64,000 nucleotides of DNA from Paucibacter sp. KBW04 (GCF_003852425.1 NZ_QAJN01000008.1:186001-250000), one strand, 5' to 3'. Shown: positions 9,283 to 20,623, counted from the stretch's first letter. The notes: generated by a model from the letters alone, not told the origin. Numbers and translations: made by a program.

Positions 9283-10290
9283 TTAGTTAGGGGAGCGGCT
9301 CTTTGCGGCGGTCTGGCCACCCGTGGCGGCCATTTTCTGGAGCCTTTGCGCCAAGCCCATCAAGGCTTCCCTCAAGGCATTGGGCTTGTGGATGGTGCAG
9401 GCAAAAGGCCAGCCCGCGATCTCACGCGCCATGGCGCTCAGGTCATCGATTTGTGCGTCCAGCCGGCAGCCTTGAGGCGAGGGGCTCAACAGACCCAGCT
9501 CGGGCGCGAGATGGGCGCGTGCCGTGGCGATGTCGGTGTGCAGGCTCAGGCGCACCGTGTGGGCGCGGGGCAGGGTGGCGATGGCCTGGCTCAGATGGGC
9601 CAGCACATCAAAACCGGCGGGGCGCAAAAAGCTGGCTGGGCGGGCTTCGACCGCTTCCACCCGGTCCAGACGAAAACAGCGCAAGGCCTGGCGCAGATGG
9701 CAATACCCGACGGCATACCAATGGCCGCCCCGGAAAGCCAGGCCGTAGACATCGACCTCCCTGTCCTCGGACACCGGCTCTTGCGCGCCGCTGCGGTAGC
9801 GCAGGCGCACCCGCTGCTGGGCGCGAGCGGCCGTGCTGAGGGCGGGCAGATGCTCGGTCAGCAAGCTGCTTGGCATCGACTTCTGGCCGGGTGTCAGGGC
9901 TACCGCCTCCACCACATCGCGCAGCCGGCGTTGCAAGGCCTTGGGGCTGACCCGCTCCAGCTTGGCCTGGGCGCTGGCCAGGGCGGGCAGGATGCCGTTC
10001 AGGCCCAGCTCGCGGGCGGCGCGCAAACCCATGGCCAAGGCCAGGGTCTCGTCCTTGCTGAACATCATGGGTGGCAGCTTGTGGCCGGGGCGCAGGCTGT
10101 AGCCACCGTCACGGCCGCGCTGGGCCTGCACCGGCACACCCAGCTCTTGCAAGTGGGCGATGTAGCGGCGCACGCTGCGCCGGTCCACCTCGCAGGCCAG
10201 TGCTAGCTCCGCGCCAGAGAGCTGCTTGTTGGACTGCAAAAGCTCCAGCATGGCCAGCACGCGGCTGGTGGGTTTGGTGGCTTGGGACAC
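9283..10290 (-). CDS. YafY-type HTH/WYL-domain transcriptional regulator
   Basis: 335 residues. The N-terminus has a winged HTH (residues about 8-60, with LSGAELALACEVDRRSVRRYIAHL). A WYL domain lies at about 140-220 (REVDVYGLAFRGGHWYAVGYCH), followed by the WYL C-terminal extension. Such regulators bind DNA as dimers and sense ligands through the WYL module. It is divergent from a LysE-family exporter, a frequent pairing. The spacer holds an inverted repeat (10312-10336) likely to be its operator, suggesting it controls itself and the exporter. Confidence 0.9.
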   Translation of the reverse strand: MSQATKPTSRVLAMLELLQSNKQLSGAELALACEVDRRSVRRYIAHLQELGVPVQAQRGRDGGYSLRPGHKLPPMMFSKDETLALAMGLRAARELGLNGILPALASAQAKLERVSPKALQRRLRDVVEAVALTPGQKSMPSSLLTEHLPALSTAARAQQRVRLRYRSGAQEPVSEDREVDVYGLAFRGGHWYAVGYCHLRQALRCFRLDRVEAVEARPASFLRPAGFDVLAHLSQAIATLPRAHTVRLSLHTDIATARAHLAPELGLLSPSPQGCRLDAQIDDLSAMAREIAGWPFACTIHKPNALREALMGLAQRLQKMAATGGQTAAKSRSPN

Positions 10291-10311
10291 GGGCAGACTC
10301 TCAGCGCATCG

Positions 10312-10336
10312 ATACAGGACCGATTTTGTCCTATAT
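10312..10336. promoter_or_regulatory. Inverted-repeat operator candidate between WYL regulator and LysE gene
   Basis: Half-sites ATACAGGAC (10312-10320) and GTCCTATAT (10328-10336) are reverse complements at 8 of 9 positions, separated by seven bases. The site lies 22 bases upstream of the WYL gene start and 46 bases upstream of the LysE ATG, where a dimeric regulator could control both promoters. This is inference from symmetry and position. Confidence 0.6.
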
Positions 10337-10382
10337 CGCTTCTAGACTGCGTTCAAGCCAAACAATGAGAAGACTTGAAATC

Positions 10383-11036
10383 ATGGAACACGCCAACAGC
10401 CTCTGGATGTTTTTTGCACTCACCCTTGGCGTCATCGCCTTGCCGGGCCTGGACATGGCTTTTGTGGCCGGCAGTGCCAGCGCGCGGGGTTGGCGGGGTG
10501 GGGTGGCGGCCACGGCCGGCGTGGTGGCGGGCGGGCTGATCCATGTGATCGTCAATGTCACCGGCCTTGCCGCCTTGCTGATGTTGTGGCCCGGCGCCTT
10601 TCAGGTCTTGCTGGTGGCCGGCTCGGCCTATATGGCCTGGATAGGCTGGAGCATGTGGCGATTGCCGCTGGAGGCCGCGAGTGCGCCTCAGCCCGGGGCC
10701 CAGGCATCGCAGCTCTCGGCCTTGCCCACGCTTGCGCTGGTGTTCCGCCGTGGTGTGCTGAACTGCCTGCTCAATCCCAAGGCCTACGCCTTCATGCTGG
10801 CCGTGTTTCCTGCCTATCTGCAGGTGCCCGAGCGTGGCGTGGCGGCGCAGGCCATCTTGTTGGCGAGCATCATCGCGGCCAACCAAATCGTGGTTTACGG
10901 CGGAGTGGCGGCGGCCACCGTGGGGGCGCGCCAATGGCTGGGCGGCGAAGGGCGGCGGGCGGGCTGGATGACGCGGGCCGTCGGGGCTTTGCTGATGGTC
11001 GCGGCCGCGCTGACGCTGTGGAAGGCCTGGGCGTGA
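10383..11036 (+). CDS. LysE-family amino-acid/metabolite exporter
   Basis: 217 residues from MEHANSLWMF; an in-frame ATG 18 bases upstream (10365) has no better binding site. It has six predicted membrane segments and the LysE/RhtB phrases GVIALPGLDMAFVAGSA near the N-terminus (usual form TPGPDMLFV) and GVLNCLLNPKAYAFMLAVFPAY in the middle. Family members export amino acids or homoserine lactones by proton antiport. Its divergent WYL regulator probably adjusts expression to the substrate, which cannot be deduced. Confidence 0.88.
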   Translation: MEHANSLWMFFALTLGVIALPGLDMAFVAGSASARGWRGGVAATAGVVAGGLIHVIVNVTGLAALLMLWPGAFQVLLVAGSAYMAWIGWSMWRLPLEAASAPQPGAQASQLSALPTLALVFRRGVLNCLLNPKAYAFMLAVFPAYLQVPERGVAAQAILLASIIAANQIVVYGGVAAATVGARQWLGGEGRRAGWMTRAVGALLMVAAALTLWKAWA

Positions 11037-11042
11037 GCGAGC

Positions 11043-11147
11043 TCAGCTCGCGCTATGCCGCATCCAGTCCACGATGAATTGCGCGCCCAGGGCGGCACCG
11101 CTGAGGTTGATGGCCAGGCCTAGAAATTGGCGTGGTTTGTTGAACAT
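11043..11147 (-). CDS. Small hydrophobic protein, 34 residues
   Basis: A short frame starts MFNKPRQFLG and ends MRHSAS. It is preceded by AAGGAG at seven bases from the ATG, a better ribosome binding site than many large genes here have. The central part (about residues 9-27) is hydrophobic enough for one membrane helix, with basic residues before it. It lies downstream of katG on the same strand, just after the katG terminator hairpin, and its stop is six bases from the end of the convergent LysE gene. I do not recognise a family. It could be expressed by read-through from katG or from its own promoter. Confidence 0.5.
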   Translation of the reverse strand: MFNKPRQFLGLAINLSGAALGAQFIVDWMRHSAS

Positions 11148-11163
11148 GGTGACTCCTTGAATG

Positions 11164-11190
11164 AAAAGGGGACGGGCTTTTACCCGCCCC
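11164..11190 (-). terminator. Terminator downstream of katG
   Basis: On the minus strand a hairpin GGGGCGGG-(TAAAAG)-CCCGTCCCC, with one bulge, is followed by TTTT. It sits 17 bases after the katG stop and before the small ORF at 11043-11147. Confidence 0.65.
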
Positions 11191-11206
11191 ATGGATGCCT
11201 AGCGGA

Positions 11207-13468
<2,262 letters not shown>

Positions 13469-13532
13469 TCAACCGGGGTGGGCCAGCCGGGCTGACATAG
13501 ACGCTAGCTTAGGTTTTGACCTTGAATAGCGC

Positions 13533-13560
13533 AATTCAATTGAATTAACTATCGCGATAG
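13533..13560. promoter_or_regulatory. Two adjacent palindromes upstream of katG
   Basis: AATTCAATTGAATT (13533-13546) is a perfect 14-base palindrome. CTATCGCGATAG (13549-13560) is a perfect 12-base palindrome two bases later. Both are 119-146 bases upstream of the katG ATG in a locally AT-rich island. CTAT and ATAG match OxyR half-site letters, but the spacing (4) is not the classical 7, so the regulator is uncertain. Confidence 0.45.
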
Positions 13561-13636
13561 CAATTTGCAAAGACGCCTGATTTCTCGTCTCTTGCTCGGC
13601 AGCCGGCCCAACGCTTGGCGCCGTGAGCCCGCTGTT

Positions 13637-13650
13637 TCGCGACGTCGCGA
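13637..13650. promoter_or_regulatory. Palindrome in katG-DUF4148 intergenic region
   Basis: TCGCGACGTCGCGA is a perfect 14-base palindrome, flanked by near-symmetric CTGT and ACAG. It lies about 100 bases upstream of the DUF4148 gene. It may be an operator; no factor is assigned. Confidence 0.4.
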
Positions 13651-13752
13651 CAGGGTTCAGTCGCAAGACTGTGGTCCTGGATGAAGGACTTGCGGACATT
13701 GAGCACATCGGGCCAACCCGATGTACCCATCAATCGTCAGGAGTCTCAAATC

Positions 13753-14073
13753 ATGCAAGCCAATCGTCAATCCCTGTCCTTCGTTTCTTTCAAGCCCCTG
13801 GCCGCCGTGGCGCTGAGCCTGGGCCTGTGGGGCGCGCTGGCCGCGCCGGCCTTGGCGGCCGATGCCGTTCAAGCCACGGCCGAGCGCACACGCGCCGAGG
13901 TCATCGCGGACTTGGTCAAGGCGCGTGCTGAAGGCATGTTGCAAGCCGAGAATGAGGTCGATCCCTTCACCACGCAGCGCCGAGCCGAGGCCAAGCAGCG
14001 TGAAGAGATCCGTCTGGCCGCGCTCAACAATGCGCAGGCCAAGGCCGGTGGCAAGAGCCCCAGCCCGCAGTAA
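13753..14073 (+). CDS. DUF4148-type small exported protein
   Basis: 106 residues from MQANRQSLSF, with AGGAG about ten bases upstream. A long signal peptide (membrane segment about 17-34) is followed by cleavage near ALAADA. The short mature part is charged and helical, with TRAEVIADLVKARAEGML, matching the TRAxVxAELxxA core of DUF4148 proteins that are common in Burkholderiales. It is probably periplasmic; function is unknown. It is divergent from katG across a palindrome-rich 338-base spacer, so it may share stress control. Confidence 0.75.
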   Translation: MQANRQSLSFVSFKPLAAVALSLGLWGALAAPALAADAVQATAERTRAEVIADLVKARAEGMLQAENEVDPFTTQRRAEAKQREEIRLAALNNAQAKAGGKSPSPQ

Positions 14074-14132
14074 TCGTAGAAAGCAGTTGGCGGCGTCTGG
14101 CCCGATTTCAAGGGCAGGGTGCCGAGCGAGTG

Positions 14133-15005
14133 CTAACCCGCGCGCGCCAGCTCCAGGCCTAGCAAGGCTTTTTTGGTCTGCGGACCCCAGCGGTATTCGC
14201 CAAAGTCGGCATTGGCGCGTATGACCCGGTGGCAGGGGATCAGGTAGGCAATCGGGTTGGCCGCCAAGCAGCTGGCCACGGCCCGTACCGCCTGAGGGGC
14301 GCCCGCCAGCCGGGCCAGCTGGGTGTAGGACAAGACCTGACCCTCAGGGATGCTCAGCAAGGCCTGCCAGACCTTCAGGCGCAGCGGTGTGCCGCTCATC
14401 AAGAGGCCCAGGGGCTGGCTGGGCGCAGCGCCGGCCAGGCGGCGGCCGATTTCCTCGGCAATCGGGGCCAGGTCTTGCCTGGCCTCTTGCCAGCGCGCCT
14501 CGGGCAGGGCCGTGCTTGCCTCGGCCATCAAGGCCTGGGCCGTGGCGCCGCGCATAAAGGCCATGCGCAAGATGCCGCGCGAGGTGGCCGCCAGCCATAG
14601 CGGGCCCAGCAAGGTGTCGACCGTGGTCCATTGCAGCAACAAGCCGCGCCCGGCCCGCTTGAACTCGCCCGGCGTCAGCCCTTCCAGGCTGATGAACAAA
14701 TCGTGCAGCCGCGAGGGCCCCGACAAGCCCGCCGCGAAAGAGGCCTCCAGCACCGACTCGGCCGCCAGCAGGCTTTGCTTGGCGCGGTCCAGGGTCAGGG
14801 CCTGGCAGAACTCCTTGGGCGTGACCCCGGCCATGCTGACAAAGCTGCGCTGGAAATGAAACACGCTCTGACCGGCTTCATCGGCCAAGTCCTGCAAGGC
14901 CGGTGCCTCGCTCGCCAGCGCCAAGCGCTCGATGGCCCGCTGCATGCGCTGGTACTTGAGCGTCGTAGATGGGGGATTCACGGAAGAAACACTTGCCTCG
15001 GCCAT
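14133..15005 (-). CDS. AraC-HTH / O6-methylguanine-DNA methyltransferase fusion (Ada-like, no N-terminal Cys domain)
   Basis: About 290 residues from MAEASVSSVN; a longer start at 15074 is possible but not supported by a binding site. An AraC-type HTH occupies about residues 17-118 (DLADEAGQSVFHFQRSF). The methyltransferase core follows (about 130-290) with LRLKVWQALLSIPEGQVLSYTQLA and the acceptor-cysteine motif PCHRVI. It would repair alkylated guanine or thymine by self-methylation and may act as a regulator. Compared with E. coli Ada it lacks the zinc/phosphotriester domain that normally switches Ada on, so any regulatory cue must differ. Confidence 0.88.
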   Translation of the reverse strand: MAEASVSSVNPPSTTLKYQRMQRAIERLALASEAPALQDLADEAGQSVFHFQRSFVSMAGVTPKEFCQALTLDRAKQSLLAAESVLEASFAAGLSGPSRLHDLFISLEGLTPGEFKRAGRGLLLQWTTVDTLLGPLWLAATSRGILRMAFMRGATAQALMAEASTALPEARWQEARQDLAPIAEEIGRRLAGAAPSQPLGLLMSGTPLRLKVWQALLSIPEGQVLSYTQLARLAGAPQAVRAVASCLAANPIAYLIPCHRVIRANADFGEYRWGPQTKKALLGLELARAG

Positions 15006-15101
15006 GGTGATGCACTCGCTGACAGGTCCAAAGACGATGCGCCAATTTTGCGCAGGCCCCAGCGGCCCGCCCACCCGTTTCTTGCGCCGTCTTGCTCGAA
15101 C

Positions 15102-15170
15102 AACCCTAAATTGGGGTCAAACCCTAAATTGGGGTCAGAGTCAATTAATTGAAAAATTCACTCTGACCCC
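15102..15170. repeat. REP-like palindromic element with tandem 18-bp direct repeat
   Basis: AACCCTAAATTGGGGTCA occurs twice head to tail (15102-15119 and 15120-15137). The second copy runs into an inverted repeat: GGGGTCAGAGT (15131-15141) and ACTCTGACCCC (15160-15170), separated by an AT-rich 18-base loop. Sequences of this GGGGTCAGAGT kind are known as REP-type termini mobilised by Y1 (RAYT) transposases in proteobacteria; that link is from memory. It sits just after the oxyR stop and could also end oxyR transcription. Confidence 0.65.
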
Positions 15171-15189
15171 ATTTTCGAGGGTGAGAGGC

Positions 15190-16113
15190 TTAGGCGCTGA
15201 GCAGGGTCGCGCCTTCGAGCGAGCAGGCGTAGACCGCATTGCGCAGGGCGGCGATGGCCTCATAGCGGGTGAAGGTGCGGCGCCAGGCCAGCACGACGCG
15301 GCGGGTGGGCACCGGTTCGGCGAAGGGGATGAAGCGCAGATGGGGCTGCTGCTCTTTCGGAACGCTGAGCGTCGGCACCACCGTTACGCCCATGCCCGAG
15401 GCGACCATGTGCTTGATGGTTTCCAGCGAGCTGCCTTCAAAGCTCTTGCGTATGCCTTCGGCGTCGCTGGAGAAGCGGGCGAACTCGGGGCAGACCTCCA
15501 GCACCTGGTCTCGGAAGCAGTGGCCGGCGCCCAGCAGCAACATGGTCTCGCTCTTGAGTTCCTCGGCCGTGACCTGCTCACGCTTGGCAAAGGGATGGGT
15601 GCTGGGCGCTGCGATCATGAAAGGCTCGTCGTAGAGCGGTGCCAGGGCCAGGCCGGTGTCCGGGAAGGGCTCAGCCAGGATGGCGCAGTCCAGCTCCCCG
15701 GTGCGCAGCATCTCCAACAGCTTGACGGTGAAGTTCTCCTGCAGCATCAAAGGCATCTGCGGGTAGTCTTCAATCACCCGTTTGACCAACTCCGGCAGCA
15801 GATAGGGGCCGATGGTGTAGATGATGCCCAGGCGCAGGGCGCCGGCCAGCGGGTCTTTGCCGCGCTTGGCGATGTCTCTGATGGCGCTGGCTTGCTCCAG
15901 CACCGACTGGGCCTGGCGCACGATGTCCGCCCCCAGCGGCGTGACCGAGACCTCGGCGGCGCCGCGCTCGAAGATCTTCACGTCCAACTCTTCTTCCAGC
16001 TTCTTGATGGCCACGCTCAGCGTGGGCTGGGAGACGTGGCAGGCCTCGGCCGCACGGCCGAAATGGCGCTCGCGGGCCACGGCAACGATGTAACGCAACT
16101 CGGTCAGGGTCAT
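15190..16113 (-). CDS. oxyR: Peroxide-sensing LysR-family regulator OxyR
   Basis: 307 residues from MTLTELRYIV. N-terminal LysR HTH (residues about 1-60, RHFGRAAEACHVSQPTLSVAIKKLEEEL). The sensor domain contains GHCFRDQVLEVC with Cys199 and Cys208, the same numbers and nine-residue spacing as the redox pair of E. coli OxyR. Disulfide formation by peroxide would activate katG and possibly dps, both nearby. The gene is divergent from panB, and a REP-like element follows its stop. Confidence 0.95.
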   Translation of the reverse strand: MTLTELRYIVAVARERHFGRAAEACHVSQPTLSVAIKKLEEELDVKIFERGAAEVSVTPLGADIVRQAQSVLEQASAIRDIAKRGKDPLAGALRLGIIYTIGPYLLPELVKRVIEDYPQMPLMLQENFTVKLLEMLRTGELDCAILAEPFPDTGLALAPLYDEPFMIAAPSTHPFAKREQVTAEELKSETMLLLGAGHCFRDQVLEVCPEFARFSSDAEGIRKSFEGSSLETIKHMVASGMGVTVVPTLSVPKEQQPHLRFIPFAEPVPTRRVVLAWRRTFTRYEAIAALRNAVYACSLEGATLLSA

Positions 16114-16324
16114 AGGCTTGCCTGGTTCAGAAGTGGGCTTGGCCCAACGCGTACTTGAATAGGGAGCAAAGCCTATATTGTCCGCCCTCCGCCAGCTGGG
16201 GCCAGCCCCGCATGGCAAGGGCGCAAAACGCCCCACAGGGCTACACTGCGGCCGCTGTTCAAGGACAATCCCGGCCCTTGCCCTCGTCCTTCACAGATTC
16301 TCAACCCAAGCCCAGGTAGCCCCC

Positions 16325-17131
16325 ATGACCGACCGCAAACCCGTGACGCTCCAACGCTTGTTGGACATGCATGCCAGCGGCGACAAGATCGCCATGCTGA
16401 CCTGCTACGACGCCGCCTTCGCCACTTTGCTGGACGAGGCCGGTGTGGACGTGCTGCTGGTCGGCGACTCCCTGGGCAATGTGCTGCAGGGCGAGACCAG
16501 CACCGTGCCGGTGAGCTTGGAAGCCATGGTCTATCACACCCGCTGCGTGGCCCGTGGCCGCAAAAATGCCTGGGTGATCGGTGACCTGCCTTTCGATAGC
16601 TACCAGGCCTCGCCCCAAGAAGCCTGGAAGAGCGCTGCCGCCCTGTTCAAGGCCGGCGCGCATATGGTCAAGCTGGAAGGCGGCGGTTGGACCGCGCCCG
16701 TCGTGCGCTTTCTGGTCGAGCGCGGCATCCCCGTCTGCGCCCACCTGGGCCTGACCCCGCAAACCGTCACCATGCTGGGCGGCTTCAAGGTGCAGGGCCG
16801 CGACGACGCGGCCGCCGCCCATCTGAAGCGCCAGGCGATCGAGTTGGCCGAGGCTGGCGCTCAGATGCTGGTGCTGGAAATGGTGCCCGCCCCCTTGGCC
16901 GCCGATCTGGCCAAGACCTTGAAGATCCCGGTCATCGGCATCGGTGCCGGTGTGGGCTGCTCCGGCCAGGTGCTGGTGCTGCACGATATGCTGGACGTGA
17001 CCCCGGGCCGCCGCCCACGCTTCGTCAAGAACTTCATGGCCGGTGCCAGCTCGGTGCAAGACGCCGTGGCCCGCTATGTGGCCGAGGTGAAGGCGCAGAC
17101 CTTCCCGCAGAACGATCTGCATAGCTACTAA
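16325..17131 (+). CDS. panB: 3-methyl-2-oxobutanoate hydroxymethyltransferase
   Basis: 268 residues from [10 protein letters not shown], the usual PanB size. Motifs include [30 protein letters not shown] (binding of ketoisovalerate and magnesium), [14 protein letters not shown] and IGIGAG. It transfers a hydroxymethyl group from methylenetetrahydrofolate to 2-oxoisovalerate, the first committed step of pantothenate synthesis. It is followed 36 bases later by panC, so the two form one operon. It is divergent from oxyR. Confidence 0.97.
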   Translation: MTDRKPVTLQRLLDMHASGDKIAMLTCYDAAFATLLDEAGVDVLLVGDSLGNVLQGETSTVPVSLEAMVYHTRCVARGRKNAWVIGDLPFDSYQASPQEAWKSAAALFKAGAHMVKLEGGGWTAPVVRFLVERGIPVCAHLGLTPQTVTMLGGFKVQGRDDAAAAHLKRQAIELAEAGAQMLVLEMVPAPLAADLAKTLKIPVIGIGAGVGCSGQVLVLHDMLDVTPGRRPRFVKNFMAGASSVQDAVARYVAEVKAQTFPQNDLHSY

Positions 17132-18010
<879 letters not shown>

Positions 18011-18020
18011 GTCCGCGCAC

Positions 18021-18040
18021 GCAAAGCCGGGAGGCTTTGC
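18021..18040 (+). terminator. Hairpin after panC, possible terminator
   Basis: GCAAAGCC and GGCTTTGC pair as a perfect 8-bp stem with loop GGGA, ten bases after the panC stop. No T-run follows, so intrinsic termination is uncertain. Confidence 0.4.
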
Positions 18041-18096
18041 GGGGCTGACGAAGGCCCAGACGCGCTACACGCGGCTGGGCAGCGGGCGTCTCGCCC

Positions 18097-18576
18097 TTAC
18101 TTGACTTCCAGCAACTGGACGTCAAACACCAGCGCTGCATTGGGCGGGATGACGCCACGGCCCGCGCTGCCGTAGGCCAGGCTGGCGGGGATCAGCAAGG
18201 TGCGTTTGCCGCCAACCTTCATGCCTGCCACGCCCTGGTCCCAGCCGGCGATGACTTCACCGGCGCCGAGCTTGAAGCTGAAGGGCGTGCCGCGATCCAC
18301 CGAGCTGTCGAACTTGGCTCCGCGCTGATCCGTGGCCTTCACGTCGTACAGCCAGCCGGTGTAATGCACGCTGACGGTTTGATCCTTGGCCGCCACGGGG
18401 CCGGTGCCGACGAGGGTGTCGGTGATCTTCAGGGTGGTGATGGCGGCGGAGCCCGAGGTATCGGCCGGGAAATTGCTCGACGTGTCGCCCCCACCGCCGC
18501 AGGCGCTCAGGCCGGCGGTGCAAATCAAGGCCAGGGCGATGGCCGATGCGCGAAAGCTTGACTGGATCATCTTCAT
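18097..18576 (-). CDS. FKBP-type peptidyl-prolyl isomerase, lipoprotein
   Basis: 159 residues from [10 protein letters not shown] with GAGAAA just upstream; a longer frame upstream looks non-coding. A signal peptide ends in the lipobox LSAC (Cys about 26) followed by a Gly-rich tether. The FKBP domain spans about 50-159, with [35 protein letters not shown] and the family end VFDVQLLEV. It would catalyse proline isomerisation or act as chaperone while anchored in the periplasm. It is divergent from a cyclophilin-type lipoprotein 242 bases away. Confidence 0.92.
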   Translation of the reverse strand: MKMIQSSFRASAIALALICTAGLSACGGGGDTSSNFPADTSGSAAITTLKITDTLVGTGPVAAKDQTVSVHYTGWLYDVKATDQRGAKFDSSVDRGTPFSFKLGAGEVIAGWDQGVAGMKVGGKRTLLIPASLAYGSAGRGVIPPNAALVFDVQLLEVK

Positions 18577-18818
18577 GAGTTTCTCGGGGTCCTGTGGGTG
18601 GGGTTGACGGGGAATGTGGCCGCCCTGTGGCAAGCCGGGGCGTGGCGGATTTTGCGCGCGAATTGAGCTGATTCCCGTGCTCGGCCCTGCACGCGTTCGC
18701 TGGCCGCTCAAAGCCGGGGCGCGTAACAGGCGGTAAGACTCATTTCCCGGGTCAACGCGCTAGCGAGTGTTGGCGTTGGGCTGAGACCTTCAGGGATAAG
18801 AAAAAAGGACTCAGCACC

Positions 18819-19514
18819 ATGCGCCCAACTTTTATGCGCGCGGCCGCAGCCGCGGCCCTCGCTGTCTTCTTGACCGCTTGCGGTGGCGGGGCCGCCTATG
18901 ACGATGGCTACACGCCTTACCCGCCGACACCACCGTCCCCGGTCCCGAATCCCAAGCCCTATCCCCCCACGCTCAGCTGCAGCAATGAAGGCCTGGCTCA
19001 GTCCGCCTTGAGTGCTTACTCCACCGTCTGCATGCTCACCAGCAGCGGTGAGATCGTGTTCGAGCTCTACACACCTTACGCGCCCATCACCGTTAACAAC
19101 TTTCTGCGCTATGTGGCCGACGGCGCCTACCGCAACACCTTGTTCAGCCGGGTGGACCGCGACTTCGTGATCCAGGGTGGCGGCTATACCAGTGGCATGG
19201 TGCCCGTTGTGCCGACCTATGCGCCCATCGTCTCGGAGAGCAATAACGGCCTGGCCAATCTGCCCGGCACCCTGGCCATGGCGCGTCGCTCCGACCCCAA
19301 TAGCGCCACCAACCAGTTCTTCATCAACGTCCGCGACAACCCCAGCCTCGACTACCTCGCAGGCGTTCGCTCTGGCTACACTGTCTTCGGCCGGGTGATC
19401 TCGGGCATGTCTACGGTGCAAGCCATCAACGCCGTGCCCACCTATTACTACAGCGATGTCGACATCCGGCCCCAGCAAGAGGTGTTGATCTATTGGGTGC
19501 AAAGACTGAAGTAA
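18819..19514 (+). CDS. Cyclophilin-type peptidyl-prolyl isomerase, lipoprotein
   Basis: 231 residues, with AAGGA about 12 bases upstream of the ATG. The signal peptide ends with the lipobox LTAC (Cys about 21). A Pro-rich linker (about 32-55) leads to a cyclophilin domain with APITVNNFLRYVADGAYRNTLFSRV, FVIQGGGYTSG and SATNQFFINVRDN. The catalytic Arg of FHRV-type motifs appears here as FSRV, with Arg kept. It would fold periplasmic or outer-membrane proteins. The next gene starts immediately or with slight overlap. Confidence 0.92.
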   Translation: MRPTFMRAAAAAALAVFLTACGGGAAYDDGYTPYPPTPPSPVPNPKPYPPTLSCSNEGLAQSALSAYSTVCMLTSSGEIVFELYTPYAPITVNNFLRYVADGAYRNTLFSRVDRDFVIQGGGYTSGMVPVVPTYAPIVSESNNGLANLPGTLAMARRSDPNSATNQFFINVRDNPSLDYLAGVRSGYTVFGRVISGMSTVQAINAVPTYYYSDVDIRPQQEVLIYWVQRLK

Positions 19515-19540
19515 TCGCTGCGCCGCTGGGCCTGACCCGC

Positions 19541-20602
19541 ATGCGCGTGCGCGGCAGCGCCGTCGAGTTGCGGGCCTTGCTGCGGCGCTGGTGGGGCTTC
19601 TTCTTCGTGGTCTTGGCGGTCACGCTGCCTTACTTCAGCACCGTCATTGGTCTGCCGGCCTTGCCCCTGTTCTGGGCCGTGCAACAAGGCCTTGAGCTGC
19701 GGGCTTTGCTGGCGCTGCTGGCTCATGCCTTGCCCGCCTTGCTCTTGTGCTGGGCCTTGCGCGAGCAGATGCTGCCCACGCGATGGTTGCAAGCAGAGCG
19801 AGCCCTGCCTTTGACAGATGCGCAAATCCGGCGCGCCGATCTGGCCGTGCTGCTGCTGGCCCAAACGCCTTGGATCTTGCTGACCGCCGGCTCCATGCTG
19901 GCCTGGCGTCTCGCCAGTCCGGCCTGGATGCGTGGCTTGTGGTGGGGGGCTGGCCTGGGCTTTGTGATCTCTTTGCTGCTGTCCAGCGGCCTGGGCCTGT
20001 TGCTGATGCAAGCGCATCGGCGCCGTCTTGTGCAGACCCAAGTGCCAAGCCGCATCGCCGTCCAGACGCCGATCAAGCGGCGCGCGAACACGCCCATCAG
20101 CACCTGGCGCGTCCTGCTTTGGCTGCCCTTGTGGCGGGGGCCTGCGCGGCCGGTGCTGGTGGCTCAGCTGCAGGGCCTGCTGCTGGCTGGCTTGAGCCTC
20201 GCCCTGGCCTGGGCCTGGCCTCTGCATGCCGCCTGGTTTTTGGCCTTGTTTACTCTGGTGGTGATGGGATTTGCCGCGCGTGTTCACAGCTTGGCCATGC
20301 GTTGCTACGAGCCCTTGCGCATGGCCAGCCACAGCCTGCCGGTGGCGGACGAGGGCTGGGTTTGGCGCTTGATGGTCTTGGCCTGGGTGCCGGCGGGCCT
20401 CAGCTGGTTTGCGCTCTTACTCACCCTGCTTGCCGGGCCCTGGGCCTTGGCGCCCCGCGCCGCGCCTCTCTTCCTGCTCTTCGGCCTGGTGGCCCCGCTG
20501 CTGGCCATCGTGTTTCGCGGCGGCACGGCCGATTTGCGCGCGGGCCGATGGCTGCTGAGCTGGGGCGTTTGGGTGGCTTTGGCCAGCGAAGCACTGCTGT
20601 AA
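19541..20602 (+). CDS. Integral membrane protein, probable permease of an orphan ABC transporter
   Basis: 353 residues from MRVRGSAVEL. A TTG at 19493, overlapping the upstream gene by 22 bases, is an alternative and has AGAGG upstream. About eight to ten hydrophobic helices, Leu/Trp/Ala-rich, with a basic cytoplasmic loop near residue 170-190 (MQAHRRRLVQTQ). I do not recognise a named family. The directly following ATP-binding protein, 21 bases away, suggests this is the membrane partner of an ABC exporter. Confidence 0.65.
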   Translation: MRVRGSAVELRALLRRWWGFFFVVLAVTLPYFSTVIGLPALPLFWAVQQGLELRALLALLAHALPALLLCWALREQMLPTRWLQAERALPLTDAQIRRADLAVLLLAQTPWILLTAGSMLAWRLASPAWMRGLWWGAGLGFVISLLLSSGLGLLLMQAHRRRLVQTQVPSRIAVQTPIKRRANTPISTWRVLLWLPLWRGPARPVLVAQLQGLLLAGLSLALAWAWPLHAAWFLALFTLVVMGFAARVHSLAMRCYEPLRMASHSLPVADEGWVWRLMVLAWVPAGLSWFALLLTLLAGPWALAPRAAPLFLLFGLVAPLLAIVFRGGTADLRAGRWLLSWGVWVALASEALL

Positions 20603-20623
20603 ATCATTGGACTGACTCGCTAG

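Noticed and set aside
13549-13560. Possible OxyR box upstream of katG
   Set aside because: CTAT and ATAG are present but spaced by four instead of seven bases, and the other half-sites do not match; listed only as a palindrome.
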